From: Candidatus Omnitrophota bacterium
Lineage (GTDB): Bacteria > Omnitrophota > Omnitrophia > Omnitrophales > Aquincolibacteriaceae
Direction of reading: 5' to 3'
Assembly (NCBI GenBank): GCA_903820505.1
Contig: CAIJHQ010000037.1
Coordinates: 1-64,000 of the forward strand
Length of the DNA: 64,000 nt
This document shows positions 15,866 through 24,149 of this stretch, one piece after another. Under the pieces are notes generated by a model. It ran no database searches. It was not told where the DNA came from and saw only the letters and a list, made by a program, of their open reading frames with translations. The position numbers and the translations under genes are program-made. Numbering within the stretch: the first letter of the stretch is position 1; each line of letters opens with the position of its first letter.

Positions 15866-17054
15866 CATCACCCCCCGGGCGGTTTCGCTGGCGGGCGTTT
15901 GTTTTTTTGCGGTGATCTTTTGCGGGTACACATCCTACCGGACCGTGGAACAGGAACAAACGCTTATGATCGCCACGGAGCTCAGTGAAAAGGGCAAATG
16001 GCCGGAGAGCATCACTCAGTATAAAAAATATCTCGAAAAAAATCCCCAGGGGATCGCCGCCAAAAAAGACATGGGGATGTTGTATGCCTGGAGCAATGAG
16101 TGGAAACAGGCCCAGAAAGAACTGGACGCGTACCTGAGGAAAGTTCCCACCGATGTGGAAGCGCTGGAAGTCCTCGGGGACGCCTACCTGTATGACGAGC
16201 AGTATAAGAAAGCCCAGGAAACCTACGCGAAGATCATCAGGCTTGATCCAGGGATGGAGACGTCCCTCCGGCAAAAGACCAAGGCAGTGCGCATGGCCCG
16301 TTCCTCCTATTTAACCTACGGTTATAACTACTACAAAGAGAAGAACAAGCATCTTGATTACCGTTCTGTTTCCCAGGAGCATGATTGGAGCTGGTATCAA
16401 TTCTTGAGGGATAATCTGTTCCTCATCGGCAGTTTCGGCACCCGGATGGACGACGCGCTCGGCAAGCACACGCCCATTTACGGGACAGGGTTCCTGGCGA
16501 AGGTGTTCCGGCGAAGCTGGCTTGAGGTCACCTCGAAATTCGAAAAGGACAGGACGATCAACCCCGCGGGGCGTGTGCGGTCGGTGTTTTCGACCATCCC
16601 AAGGAAGAAATATGTCCTGAGCGTCTCGGAAGAGACGGTCTGGTACTGGGATTCGAACATTTCACACTCCCTGAACCTCAACCTTTCGAGGAGTTTTTTA
16701 AAGGACGATTCTCTTCTTCTGATGGTGAGTCTCTACTACGATCACATCCGAAAACCGTCGTCCTACTTTGTCAGGATCGAGGTGCCGAACGGCGGGGAAA
16801 GCACAAAACCGCTTGATCTTTGGACGCAGGCCGTGACCGTTGAAAAAAGTTTCAAACTCCACAGCCGGGTGGATGTGGCCGCAGGAGAAACGGTGAAACT
16901 CAACACGGACGATACGAAAACCTTCGATACCTTCGGGCGTCTTATCCTGAAAATATGCGACCGGATCAAGGTTTTTTTCTATGGCGCGTGGGGACGCGAT
17001 ACGGATCGTTACGAAACAGTTTCCGCGTCGGCTTATATGAGCGTTATTTTCTGA
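15855..17054 (+). CDS. TPR protein with C-terminal outer-membrane beta-barrel
   Basis: The product is 399 residues. The start is GTG at 15855, overlapping the BcsB-like gene by 11 bases. A hydrophobic N terminus is followed by about three TPR units (residues 35-135, for example ALEVLGDAYLYDEQYKKAQETYAKIIRLDP). The remainder is an alternating amphipathic region ending in aromatic Phe (SASAYMSVIF), as in outer-membrane barrels. This is a short analogue of the TPR-plus-porin exporters BcsC and PgaA. It should carry the polymer through the outer membrane, although the barrel, at roughly 250 residues, is smaller than in those proteins. It is the last gene of the operon. Confidence 0.75.
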   Translation: MKGNITPRAVSLAGVCFFAVIFCGYTSYRTVEQEQTLMIATELSEKGKWPESITQYKKYLEKNPQGIAAKKDMGMLYAWSNEWKQAQKELDAYLRKVPTDVEALEVLGDAYLYDEQYKKAQETYAKIIRLDPGMETSLRQKTKAVRMARSSYLTYGYNYYKEKNKHLDYRSVSQEHDWSWYQFLRDNLFLIGSFGTRMDDALGKHTPIYGTGFLAKVFRRSWLEVTSKFEKDRTINPAGRVRSVFSTIPRKKYVLSVSEETVWYWDSNISHSLNLNLSRSFLKDDSLLLMVSLYYDHIRKPSSYFVRIEVPNGGESTKPLDLWTQAVTVEKSFKLHSRVDVAAGETVKLNTDDTKTFDTFGRLILKICDRIKVFFYGAWGRDTDRYETVSASAYMSVIF

Positions 17055-17098
17055 TCATTTTTTATTGACGGGCATATTTTTCGAATGGATCGATTTAT

Positions 17099-17127
17099 TT
17101 TACTATCCCTGCAGTGGATAAGATAAT
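17099..17127 (+). promoter_or_regulatory. Candidate sigma70 promoter for the ABC transporter
   Basis: TTTACT at 17099-17104 and GATAAT at 17122-17127 are separated by 17 bases. The transcript would start within a few bases of the GTG/ATG start codons at 17131-17143, giving a near-leaderless mRNA. No ribosome site is visible here, which fits. Promoter strength is moderate at best. Confidence 0.3.
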
Positions 17128-17136
17128 ATTGTGCGC

Positions 17137-18849
17137 ATGCGGATGCTCAAACGATTTTTCTCCCACGTGGTCCCTTTCTGGAAAACAGGGGTGTTGGCGC
17201 TTTCGTTCAGCGCGGTAAGTGCTGGTCTGGGGCTCGTAACACCCTACCTCACCAAGCTTATCGTTGATAAGGCCTATGGCGGCAGAGACCTTCAGCTTTT
17301 TGTCATTCTGGTCGGCGTCACGGGCATTGTCGTTGCGCTTGGGGGTCTTTCGCAAGGCGTGAATAGTTATTTAACGCGTTACATAAAATTACGCGTGAAC
17401 CTCCAGTTGAACCGGATCGTGTTCAAGAAATTCCAGACGCTTCCTTTCGGATTTTTTCAAAATAGTTCCACCGGCGAGAATCTCTACAAGATCAGTTACG
17501 ATATCGAACAGGTGACCCAGCTCACCGCCGATTTTCTGCCGCGGCTCATTATTTTGGTGCCCCGGTCCATTTTTATTCTTGCGTTTATTCTGTTCCTCAA
17601 TCCGAAAATGTTCCTCTTCGTCCTGATCCTGGCGCCTTTTTTGTACATCGGGCCCTACCGTTTCATGAAGATCCTGCAGCGGGCGTGGAAAGCGTGGGTT
17701 GAGAGCTCGCAGGACCTTTTTCGAAGACTCGAGGAGACCCTGTCCCACATGTATTTGATCAAGGCTTCCGGCCGGGAGAGGCGGGAAGCAAGGTCTTACG
17801 TAAAGAGGGCGATCGAAAATGTCCGGTTGCGGTTGAAGAGCATCAAACTGGATCTCGGCGCGTCCTTCCTGAGCAGCGCCGTTCAAAAGGCCATCCTGGG
17901 CGCGATCCTTGTTTACGGGGGCTATGAGGTCATCAAAGGGAACATGACGCTGGGGACTCTGAGCGCGATCAGTATTTATCTCGGGCAATTGTTAGGTATC
18001 CAGGAGACAGCCGCTTATTTTGTACAGCAGGTGCCTCCCGGTCTTGTTTCCTGTGAAAGGCTGGACAGGGTCCTGGAGTTGCCGCCGGCGCCGTCGGAAG
18101 AAGGCGCTGGGGGAGCGGAATTCCGGAGCGGGAGATTAGAATTCAAAGACGTGAGTTTCGGGTATCTCCCGGAAAGGAACATACTCGACGGCGTCAGTTT
18201 TTCTATCGAAGAAGGCGCGTGTGTTGCCCTTACCGGCCCCTCGGGATGCGGAAAAACTTCGATCATCAACCTGCTCCTGAGATTGTACCGGCCTCTTCGG
18301 GGACAAATATGCATCAATGGGGAGGATATTCAAAAGATGGCCGCCCGCGGGTTTTACGACCACCTAGGCGTTGTGCTCCAGGAACCTTATTTGTGGAACG
18401 ACACCCTTGAGAATAATATCCGCTATGGCAGGGAGGACGCGAGTTCCGCGGAGATAGAAGAAGCGGCCCGGGTCGCTTGTATCGACGGGTTCATCCGGGG
18501 ACTTCCGGAGAAATATAGGACCGTGATCGGCGAAGAGGCTTGCAGGATATCGGAGGGACAGAAACAGCGCGTCGCGATCGCCCGAGCTGTCATTAAAAAA
18601 CCGAAGATCCTGGTCCTGGACGAGGCTTTTTCCTCTTTGAACGGGGAGCTCGAAGAAACGATCATAGGGAATCTTCGAAAGGCCCTCGCCGGCAGTACGA
18701 TCATTGTGGTCTCCCACCGTCTTCCCACGATCAAACTCACCGATAAAGTCTATTTTCTGGAAAGCGGGAACAAGATAGACAGCGGCACTCATGACGAAGT
18801 TCTGCGGCGGAACACCAAGTACAGCGATTATCTGGCCTGCCGGCAGTAA
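17137..18849 (+). CDS. ABC exporter, fused permease and ATPase (ABCB/MsbA type)
   Basis: The product is 570 residues. Possible starts are GTG 17131, ATG 17137 and ATG 17143. The N-terminal permease domain has six helices (about 15-310), and the nucleotide-binding domain covers about 330-570. Motifs are Walker A GPSGCGKTS, a Q-loop VVLQEPYLWNDTL, signature ISEGQKQRVAIARA (ISEGQ replaces the usual LSGGQ), Walker B ILVLDEAFSS and switch His in VVSHRLP. Half-transporters of this type export lipids, peptides or glycans. It lies between the exopolysaccharide operon and a signal peptidase gene, so it could serve a peptide product. There is no peptidase C39 domain. Confidence 0.85.
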   Translation: MRMLKRFFSHVVPFWKTGVLALSFSAVSAGLGLVTPYLTKLIVDKAYGGRDLQLFVILVGVTGIVVALGGLSQGVNSYLTRYIKLRVNLQLNRIVFKKFQTLPFGFFQNSSTGENLYKISYDIEQVTQLTADFLPRLIILVPRSIFILAFILFLNPKMFLFVLILAPFLYIGPYRFMKILQRAWKAWVESSQDLFRRLEETLSHMYLIKASGRERREARSYVKRAIENVRLRLKSIKLDLGASFLSSAVQKAILGAILVYGGYEVIKGNMTLGTLSAISIYLGQLLGIQETAAYFVQQVPPGLVSCERLDRVLELPPAPSEEGAGGAEFRSGRLEFKDVSFGYLPERNILDGVSFSIEEGACVALTGPSGCGKTSIINLLLRLYRPLRGQICINGEDIQKMAARGFYDHLGVVLQEPYLWNDTLENNIRYGREDASSAEIEEAARVACIDGFIRGLPEKYRTVIGEEACRISEGQKQRVAIARAVIKKPKILVLDEAFSSLNGELEETIIGNLRKALAGSTIIVVSHRLPTIKLTDKVYFLESGNKIDSGTHDEVLRRNTKYSDYLACRQ

Positions 18850-18909
18850 CGGGGCCGGGTTCAAGCCGGCGGGTGGTTTGGAACGGAGAGCGTTACGGAA
18901 GGGAAGCCG

Positions 18910-19422
18910 ATGAGTGAAAGCTATGTGTCAAACGTTGATGAAGGCGCTCTGTTATCACCCCACCTTTTGGAGTTATTGGAGGCAGCGCTTGGCGAAGAGG
19001 TGGGGTTCAAATTAACGGCAAAAGGCTGGAGCATGTTGCCGTCGATCAGGGATGGCGATATCCTCACGGTCCGTTCTGTTTCCGCACCGGACATTGACGT
19101 CGGCACATTGGTGGTTTTCAGAAGCCCCGAAACGAAGATGCTTATCGCTCACAGGATCGTCGGTAGGGTCCATGATCGTTATCTCATGAAAGGGGATAAC
19201 GCTTTCAAAGCGGATGGTGCCATCCCCAGGCAAAATATTCTAGGAGTGGTCACAGAAGTGGAGCGAAAGAGCAAAAAGGTTGTTTGGGGCTTAGGTTTTG
19301 AGAGGCATCTTCTTACTTTTCTGAACAAGACAAGAATCCTGTTTTTGTTTTTCAAGGTCTGGACATGGATCCCCGCTTCCGTCAGGAGTTTCCTGCGGCA
19401 TGAGCATAGAATTTACAGATGA
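18910..19422 (+). CDS. Signal peptidase I, SipW/S26B-like (Ser-His type)
   Basis: The product is 170 residues. The start follows GGAAGGGAAG at 18898-18907. KGWSMLPSIRDGD carries the nucleophile Ser41. LIAHRIVGRV carries His81 where bacterial type I enzymes have Lys, as in Bacillus SipW and the eukaryotic ER signal peptidase. YLMKGDNAFKADG is the conserved GDN box (Asp96). There is no clear N-terminal membrane anchor; a hydrophobic stretch occurs near the C terminus (LTFLNKTRILFLFFKVW). S24/S26-type peptidases of this sort occur near PqqD/HprK-like gene sets in other bacteria, to my recollection, and such a set lies 3 kb downstream. Cleavage of an exported peptide or secreted protein is inferred. 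Confidence 0.75.
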   Translation: MSESYVSNVDEGALLSPHLLELLEAALGEEVGFKLTAKGWSMLPSIRDGDILTVRSVSAPDIDVGTLVVFRSPETKMLIAHRIVGRVHDRYLMKGDNAFKADGAIPRQNILGVVTEVERKSKKVVWGLGFERHLLTFLNKTRILFLFFKVWTWIPASVRSFLRHEHRIYR

Positions 19423-19425
19423 CCT

Positions 19426-20895
19426 ATGCTTTTTAATTCGCTTCATTTTTTAGTTTTCTTTCCATTGGTTACTCTTTTGTATTTCGCCGTTTCTCACGAT
19501 CGACGGTGGTTCCTTCTCCTTGTGGCCAGCTGTTATTTCTACATGGCCCTGATACCCGTTTATATTCTGATTCTCTTTCTGATCATTACCATCGATTACT
19601 GTGTGGGTATCTGGATCGAGAACGCTCGGGGAAAACGGAGAAAGCTGCTCTTGGCGGTAAGTATTTTTGCGAATGTGGGGATACTGAGCCTGTTTAAATA
19701 TTACAATTTTTTCGCCGAAAATGTTCTGTCCTTCTTCGGAATTTTCGGGGTTAACTTGTCATTGCCGCTATTGTCTCTGGCCCTGCCCGTAGGATTGTCT
19801 TTTCACACTTTTCAGGCGATGAGCTACACAATCGAGGTTTATCGAGGACGCCAAAAAGCGGAAAGACATTTTGGCATTTACGCACTGTATGTCATGTTCT
19901 ATCCGCAGCTTGTTGCGGGGCCCATCGAAAGACCTCAAAATCTGATCCGTCAGTTTTACGAACGGCATCATCCGGATCCCGCCCGCATTATTGACGGATT
20001 GCGAATGATGATGTGGGGTCTTTTTAAAAAAGCGGTGATCGCCGACCGTCTTGCGGTCCTGGTAAATCATGTTTACGCGCAGCCTCAATCCTTCCACGGC
20101 CCTCTGCTTTTAATCGCCACGTTTTTTTTTGCTTTTCAGATTTATTGTGATTTTTCCGGCTATTCTGAGATAGCCTGTGGGGCAGCGCGTGTCATGGGTT
20201 TTAAATTGACGGCCAATTTCGATCGACCTTACTCTGCTAAGAGCATTAAAGAGTTCTGGAAACGATGGCACATTTCGCTTTCCACATGGTTCAGGGATTA
20301 TTTGTATATTCCCCTTGGCGGCAATCGAACATCGAAAAGCCGATGGTTTTTTAATTTAGCGATCACTTTCCTGGTGGGCGGGTTGTGGCATGGCGCGAAA
20401 TGGACGTACGTGATTTGGGGCGCGCTTAACGGATTTTACCTGATCTTTGGGATACTGACAGCGTCCATTCGTCGCAGGATCGCGGATCGGCTTGGGATGT
20501 CACGCTTTCCGTCGGCACATGGAATTTTTCAAAACTTCGCGATCTTTTTCCTCATTTGCCTTTCCTGGGTATTTTTTCGAGCAGAGAACATCGGGGATGC
20601 TTTTTTTATCTTAAAAAGCATCGCTGGAAGTTCGTGGAACACGGGATTGCATCAGGCGCAATATGAAATATTCAGACTTGAACAGATGGGGTATTGGGCA
20701 TCGGATCTTGTGGCAGGCTTTTGGGTCATCGGCATCTTGCTTTTTGTAGAACGCGCCCGTGCTTCTCAGTCATTGGCAGGTATAATCCAGAGAGGCCCTG
20801 GACTTTTACGGTGGCTCGTCGATTACGCCTGCATCGTATCCATCCTTGTGGGCGGTGTCTTTAAGCATTCGCCGTTTATTTATTTCCAATTCTAG
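19426..20895 (+). CDS. MBOAT family O-acyltransferase (AlgI/DltB-like)
   Basis: The product is 489 residues with about ten membrane helices. Motifs include FHTFQAMSYTIEVYRG, FYPQLVAGPIERPQNLI, FCDFSGYS-like YCDFSGYSEIA, FWKRWHISLSTWFRDYLYIPLGG and FLVGGLWHGAKWTYVIWG with the catalytic His at about 321. MBOAT proteins of the AlgI type pass acyl groups across the inner membrane onto exported glycans. The gene starts 4 bases after the signal peptidase stop and is followed 9 bases later by an SGNH-like partner, the usual two-component arrangement. Codon usage is slightly more A+T-rich than in the neighbours upstream. The substrate could be the 6012-17054 polymer. Confidence 0.92.
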   Translation: MLFNSLHFLVFFPLVTLLYFAVSHDRRWFLLLVASCYFYMALIPVYILILFLIITIDYCVGIWIENARGKRRKLLLAVSIFANVGILSLFKYYNFFAENVLSFFGIFGVNLSLPLLSLALPVGLSFHTFQAMSYTIEVYRGRQKAERHFGIYALYVMFYPQLVAGPIERPQNLIRQFYERHHPDPARIIDGLRMMMWGLFKKAVIADRLAVLVNHVYAQPQSFHGPLLLIATFFFAFQIYCDFSGYSEIACGAARVMGFKLTANFDRPYSAKSIKEFWKRWHISLSTWFRDYLYIPLGGNRTSKSRWFFNLAITFLVGGLWHGAKWTYVIWGALNGFYLIFGILTASIRRRIADRLGMSRFPSAHGIFQNFAIFFLICLSWVFFRAENIGDAFFILKSIAGSSWNTGLHQAQYEIFRLEQMGYWASDLVAGFWVIGILLFVERARASQSLAGIIQRGPGLLRWLVDYACIVSILVGGVFKHSPFIYFQF

Positions 20896-20904
20896 GGAAA
20901 TCGT

Positions 20905-21867
20905 ATGAGATCGAATCTTTTCTTTAAGATCTCGGGCTATTTGCTCGGGCTAATTATGACTTATGTCCTCGTTGTGTTTGGGCTCACGGTTTTATCGGTT
21001 AATGGGCGGCCGTTAAGCTGGTACGTTCTCGAGAATAAATATGAGTCCGGTACGGATAGCGGGCAAAGCCTGCTCAAATTTCGGGATATTGAACAATATC
21101 GCGGCGTTGATATTTTGATAATGGGATCTTCTCACGCCTACCGATCTTTTGATCCGAGAATTTTCCGGTCTTACGGGCTCGGTATCTTTAATCTTGGAAC
21201 AACAGCCCAGGCCCCCGCGAACTCCTTTTTTCTATTGAAAGCGTATTATCCGAAATTAAGGCCCAAACGCATCATCTTCGAGACGTACTTCGCGGTCTTT
21301 GAAAACGAGGAAGGACTGGAAAGCTTTTACTCTATCGTTCGGAACGCGCCGCTTTTAAAGGAGATCGTTTTTATGGCTTGCGCGATCCGTTCTCCGCAGG
21401 CCATCAATTCCTTGCTTTCGGAATGGTTTACCCGCTTTTGGAGGCCTCTCAGTTTGCGGAGCCAGCGGCCCATTCGGGACGAATCTTATGTCTCCGGCGG
21501 GTATGTGGATTCCAGACGGATCAATGAGCCAGGAAAGGAGATCGAAAAAACGAAAATCAAATGGGGTTCTCGGCAGCTGGATTTTTTGAAAAGGATCGTT
21601 GATTTTTCAAAAAAACACAACGCGGAGCTTTTGTTCGTGCTCGCGCCGTTGCCGGAGAGGAAAATCGTTTCGATTCAAAATTATAACGAGATCATAAGCC
21701 GGTTTCGCGAGGCGTCTCGGAGGTATGGAGTTCCTTTTTACACTTTTGAAACGCTGGGACTTGATCAAGAAAGAGATTTTAAGGACGATGACCATTTAAA
21801 TTATTTTGGAGCGCAGAACTTTAACTTGGAAATCCTGAAAATCCTCAAGGTGAAGACTCCCGGGTAA
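20905..21867 (+). CDS. Membrane-anchored SGNH-like acyltransfer partner (DltD/AlgJ-like)
   Basis: The product is 320 residues. An N-terminal anchor (about 8-30) is followed by an SGNH/GDSL-like domain. LIMGSSHAYRSFDP (GSSH at 74-77) carries the block-I Ser, NLGTTAQAPANSFF resembles block II, and DDDHLNYFGA near residue 294 carries the D..H pair of block V. Proteins of this layout beside MBOAT genes complete O-acetylation or alanylation in the periplasm. It follows the MBOAT gene by 9 bases. Specific family membership (DltD, AlgJ or DUF1574-like) is not certain. Confidence 0.7.
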   Translation: MRSNLFFKISGYLLGLIMTYVLVVFGLTVLSVNGRPLSWYVLENKYESGTDSGQSLLKFRDIEQYRGVDILIMGSSHAYRSFDPRIFRSYGLGIFNLGTTAQAPANSFFLLKAYYPKLRPKRIIFETYFAVFENEEGLESFYSIVRNAPLLKEIVFMACAIRSPQAINSLLSEWFTRFWRPLSLRSQRPIRDESYVSGGYVDSRRINEPGKEIEKTKIKWGSRQLDFLKRIVDFSKKHNAELLFVLAPLPERKIVSIQNYNEIISRFREASRRYGVPFYTFETLGLDQERDFKDDDHLNYFGAQNFNLEILKILKVKTPG

Positions 21868-22271
21868 TTTTTTCTCAGGGCTTGGCAATGCGAATTCGAC
21901 GTTGGACGGATATTTCTGTTTGGAGAGCCTTTGCGGAGTTCCAATGCTCCAGCCAAGTCTCTCTCTCAGATTTTTATGAGGCTTTCGGAGGCCGCGATGT
22001 TTTATGGGTTCTCGCGTGTTGATATGCAGATTGCGAACTTCTGGCGGGGCGGATAATCCGCGATCCGGTCCCGGTTGAGTTTGTCACGATGGAATCTCTG
22101 ATCTTATTGGGAAAAACAGGACAGCGATGTTTGCTGCGCCGGTTGTTTCGACCGTAACATGTCTTTTCCTTGTAAGGAACATTTTCCCCGGTAGGCAATT
22201 TGGCGATTCATGTTAAGTTTTCTCGATACGGGTTGCCGTTTTTAAACAGGAAATAGGCGGTAGGAGAGGCA
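21868..22271. other. Gene-free spacer upstream of the peptide locus
   Basis: About 400 bases without a credible gene on either strand. One short minus-strand frame (21974-22198) lacks a ribosome site and family character. A short perfect palindrome, TTCCTT-GT-AAGGAA, lies at 22166-22179. The stretch separates the acyltransferase pair from the peptide locus and ends at a good promoter. I see no repeat or mobile-element end in it. Confidence 0.4.
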
Positions 22272-22300
22272 TTGCGTCGTATTTTACGAGGTGTTACACT
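22272..22300 (+). promoter_or_regulatory. Sigma70-type promoter of the peptide locus
   Basis: TTGCGT at 22272-22277 and TACACT at 22295-22300 are spaced by 17 bases, and TG at 22292-22293 makes an extended -10. Transcription would start near 22307, about 20 bases before the peptide start codon. A very strong ribosome site (AAAGGAGGGG, 22313-22322) follows. The peptide is thus set up for high expression relative to the enzymes downstream. Confidence 0.6.
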
Positions 22301-22326
22301 GTCGGCGTCGCCAAAGGAGGGGTATC

Positions 22327-22497
22327 ATGAAACGGAAACAAAAACTCGAGAAATACCAAAAGCCGAAACTGACCGTGGTCTCGGTGAAGGACGTCAAAAA
22401 AAATTCCGCAGTTATTGGTGACGCCGCCGTTTATTGTGCAATAAAGATGGGGGGTTGGGGTATGGACGTCTCTGCGACAGGCAAGTGTTGTAGCTAG
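22327..22497 (+). CDS. Small Cys-containing peptide, candidate RiPP precursor
   Basis: The product is 56 residues, with a strong ribosome site AAAGGAGGGG five bases before the ATG. The first half is Lys-rich and contains YQKPKLTVVSV, resembling the Y..P-hydrophobic leader motif common in precursors handled by radical SAM/SPASM enzymes. The second half has GDAAVYC (Cys37), Gly/Met/Trp-rich KMGGWGMD and a C-terminal GKCCS (Cys54, Cys55, Ser56). It is followed after 170 bases by a radical SAM/SPASM gene, an HprK-like kinase and PqqD-type genes. The natural reading is leader plus core, with Cys as radical-chemistry donors and Ser or Thr as phosphorylation sites. It is not a family I recognise, so the precursor role is inferred from context. 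Confidence 0.72.
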   Translation: MKRKQKLEKYQKPKLTVVSVKDVKKNSAVIGDAAVYCAIKMGGWGMDVSATGKCCS

Positions 22498-22667
22498 AGG
22501 CAGTTTGGTAAGTATTCGTAATCTACCATTCAATATATCATTGCCGTGCAATGGGCTTCCATGAAAAGTCATCGCTCGCCCCTTAAGTAAATTTGTGATG
22601 ATGGTTGTATTTCGGATCCCCATCGGCGGGGCTTTGATCATTAAACGGCAAGGCGCCAAGAGCATTT
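22498..22667 (+). other. Spacer between peptide gene and modifying enzymes
   Basis: These 170 bases separate the peptide from the radical SAM gene. Such a gap is common where the precursor is transcribed in excess of the enzymes. I see no strong intrinsic terminator (no GC-rich hairpin followed by a T-run) and no convincing second promoter, so the mechanism of any differential expression is not visible. Confidence 0.35.
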
Positions 22668-24149
22668 ATGGATACGTGTGAGTTAGCTTCCAACCCGAGG
22701 AAGAAACGTTCCGATAAAGAAATAGGGAGATTTCTCCGCCGGTTGAATTTTATCCGGTTCGGAAAGAAAACGGTCGCGCTCAGTAAAGACGCGCCCTTCC
22801 TTTTCGAGGTCGGGGATTTAAGGAAATTCTGCAGAGGAAATAAGTTTTTTATCAGTCCCGGCATTGTTAAAGACTACGCGTTGCTAAAGAAATACGGCTA
22901 TATCCCCCCAATCAAACCGGAACAAAAGACCGAGGCGCCTAATGCCTATTTAAGTCTCCATGTAGCCCACGAATGCAACCTGGCTTGCGACTATTGCTTT
23001 GTAAAAAAGGGCATGCCCCTGAGCCATATAAAATTGATGAGTTCCGCCACGGTAAAAAAGGCTATTGATTTCTTCTATCGGAACAACAGCTCGCGGAAGT
23101 GTAAAATTTATTTTGTTGGAGGTGAACCCTTACTGAACATGTCCGCCATAAAAACCGCCATAGAAGAGATTAAAAAACATCCCGATCGCGAGACGCAGCT
23201 GAAAGTTTTGACGAACGGAACCTTATTGGATAAGGAAAAGGCCTCTTTCTTGAGCAGGAACAAAGTTGCGATAGGCGTCAGCTACGATGCGATCAGGAAA
23301 GAGAATGATCGGAAACGGCGTTTTAAGAACGGCGGGAAAACGTCCCGGAAAATATTGGAGAATATCGGTGTGCTTCGCGATATGGGGATAGAGGTGGACA
23401 GTGTCAAAGCGACGATCGCCGAGGACAGTCCTTATTCCCTGCTTGATTTCGCAAAAAGCTATAAGAAGATACCGATTCATCCGAGCAGATATCGGTTTTC
23501 CTACGAGTACTCCTATCCCCCCAGGGGGCTAAAAAAGAGCGCAATTCCGGAAACGGAAGAGTATTTTGACACTATTCTTAAAAGAATAAAACGGGGAAGC
23601 AAAGTTTGGGAGGAGTTCCCTTTGAACGGGAACGGGCAAATACTTTTCCGGTTGGGATTTCCGATGCTGCAACCCCCTATGGTGGGATGCGGTTTCAACA
23701 AATATAGGAACCTCATAACTCCGGAAGGAAAATTTTATTTTTGCGAGCTCCTCGTTAATAAAGAAGAATTTTACGTGGGCAGTCTTCAGGAGGGCGTCAA
23801 GCAGGCGCACCTCGCGAGATTTCAAAAGATCTACAGGATGGATAATGAAAAATGCGGGAAATGTTGGGCGAAAAGCGTTTGCGTACCAGGCTGTCCTCTC
23901 GTCAACGTGAATAAAAAGGCTCTTACGGAACGCTGTGAAGTGAACAAGCTGGAAATTAAAAAAATGATAGAGGCTTATGTTCGATTTAAACCCGAAGACC
24001 TGCGGTTGCTATACAAGCATTCCGACCTCTCGAAAAAAAAGAAAGCGCAAGTGGACGAAATCATTGCTGTCGGTTGCGGGATAAGGAATTTCTTGAGACA
24101 AAACACCTCCGAATTGATGCCGTTGAATATCTGGCCCTATGGCAGGTAA
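22668..24149 (+). CDS. Radical SAM/SPASM peptide maturase
   Basis: The product is 493 residues. The N-terminal 90 residues form a separate region, possibly a peptide-binding fold. HVAHECNLACDYCF holds the CX3CX2C cluster motif (C103, C107, C110). VGGEPLL is the GGEP SAM-binding motif and LKVLTNGT follows, as in the family. The C-terminal SPASM domain has Cys near 341 and in ITPEGKFYFCE, then CGKCWAKSVCVPGC and a final ERC (about 396-423), enough for auxiliary Fe-S clusters. Such enzymes install thioether, C-C or epimerised residues in RiPP precursors. The upstream 56-residue peptide is the evident substrate. It overlaps the kinase gene by 11 bases. The exact reaction cannot be predicted. Confidence 0.88.
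   Translation: MDTCELASNPRKKRSDKEIGRFLRRLNFIRFGKKTVALSKDAPFLFEVGDLRKFCRGNKFFISPGIVKDYALLKKYGYIPPIKPEQKTEAPNAYLSLHVAHECNLACDYCFVKKGMPLSHIKLMSSATVKKAIDFFYRNNSSRKCKIYFVGGEPLLNMSAIKTAIEEIKKHPDRETQLKVLTNGTLLDKEKASFLSRNKVAIGVSYDAIRKENDRKRRFKNGGKTSRKILENIGVLRDMGIEVDSVKATIAEDSPYSLLDFAKSYKKIPIHPSRYRFSYEYSYPPRGLKKSAIPETEEYFDTILKRIKRGSKVWEEFPLNGNGQILFRLGFPMLQPPMVGCGFNKYRNLITPEGKFYFCELLVNKEEFYVGSLQEGVKQAHLARFQKIYRMDNEKCGKCWAKSVCVPGCPLVNVNKKALTERCEVNKLEIKKMIEAYVRFKPEDLRLLYKHSDLSKKKKAQVDEIIAVGCGIRNFLRQNTSELMPLNIWPYGR

Noticed and set aside
6012-17054. Operon considered as a cellulose (bcs) operon.
   Set aside because: The synthase has no PilZ domain and there is no full-size BcsC. A UDP-GlcNAc epimerase and deacetylase-like proteins are present, which point to an amino-sugar polymer.
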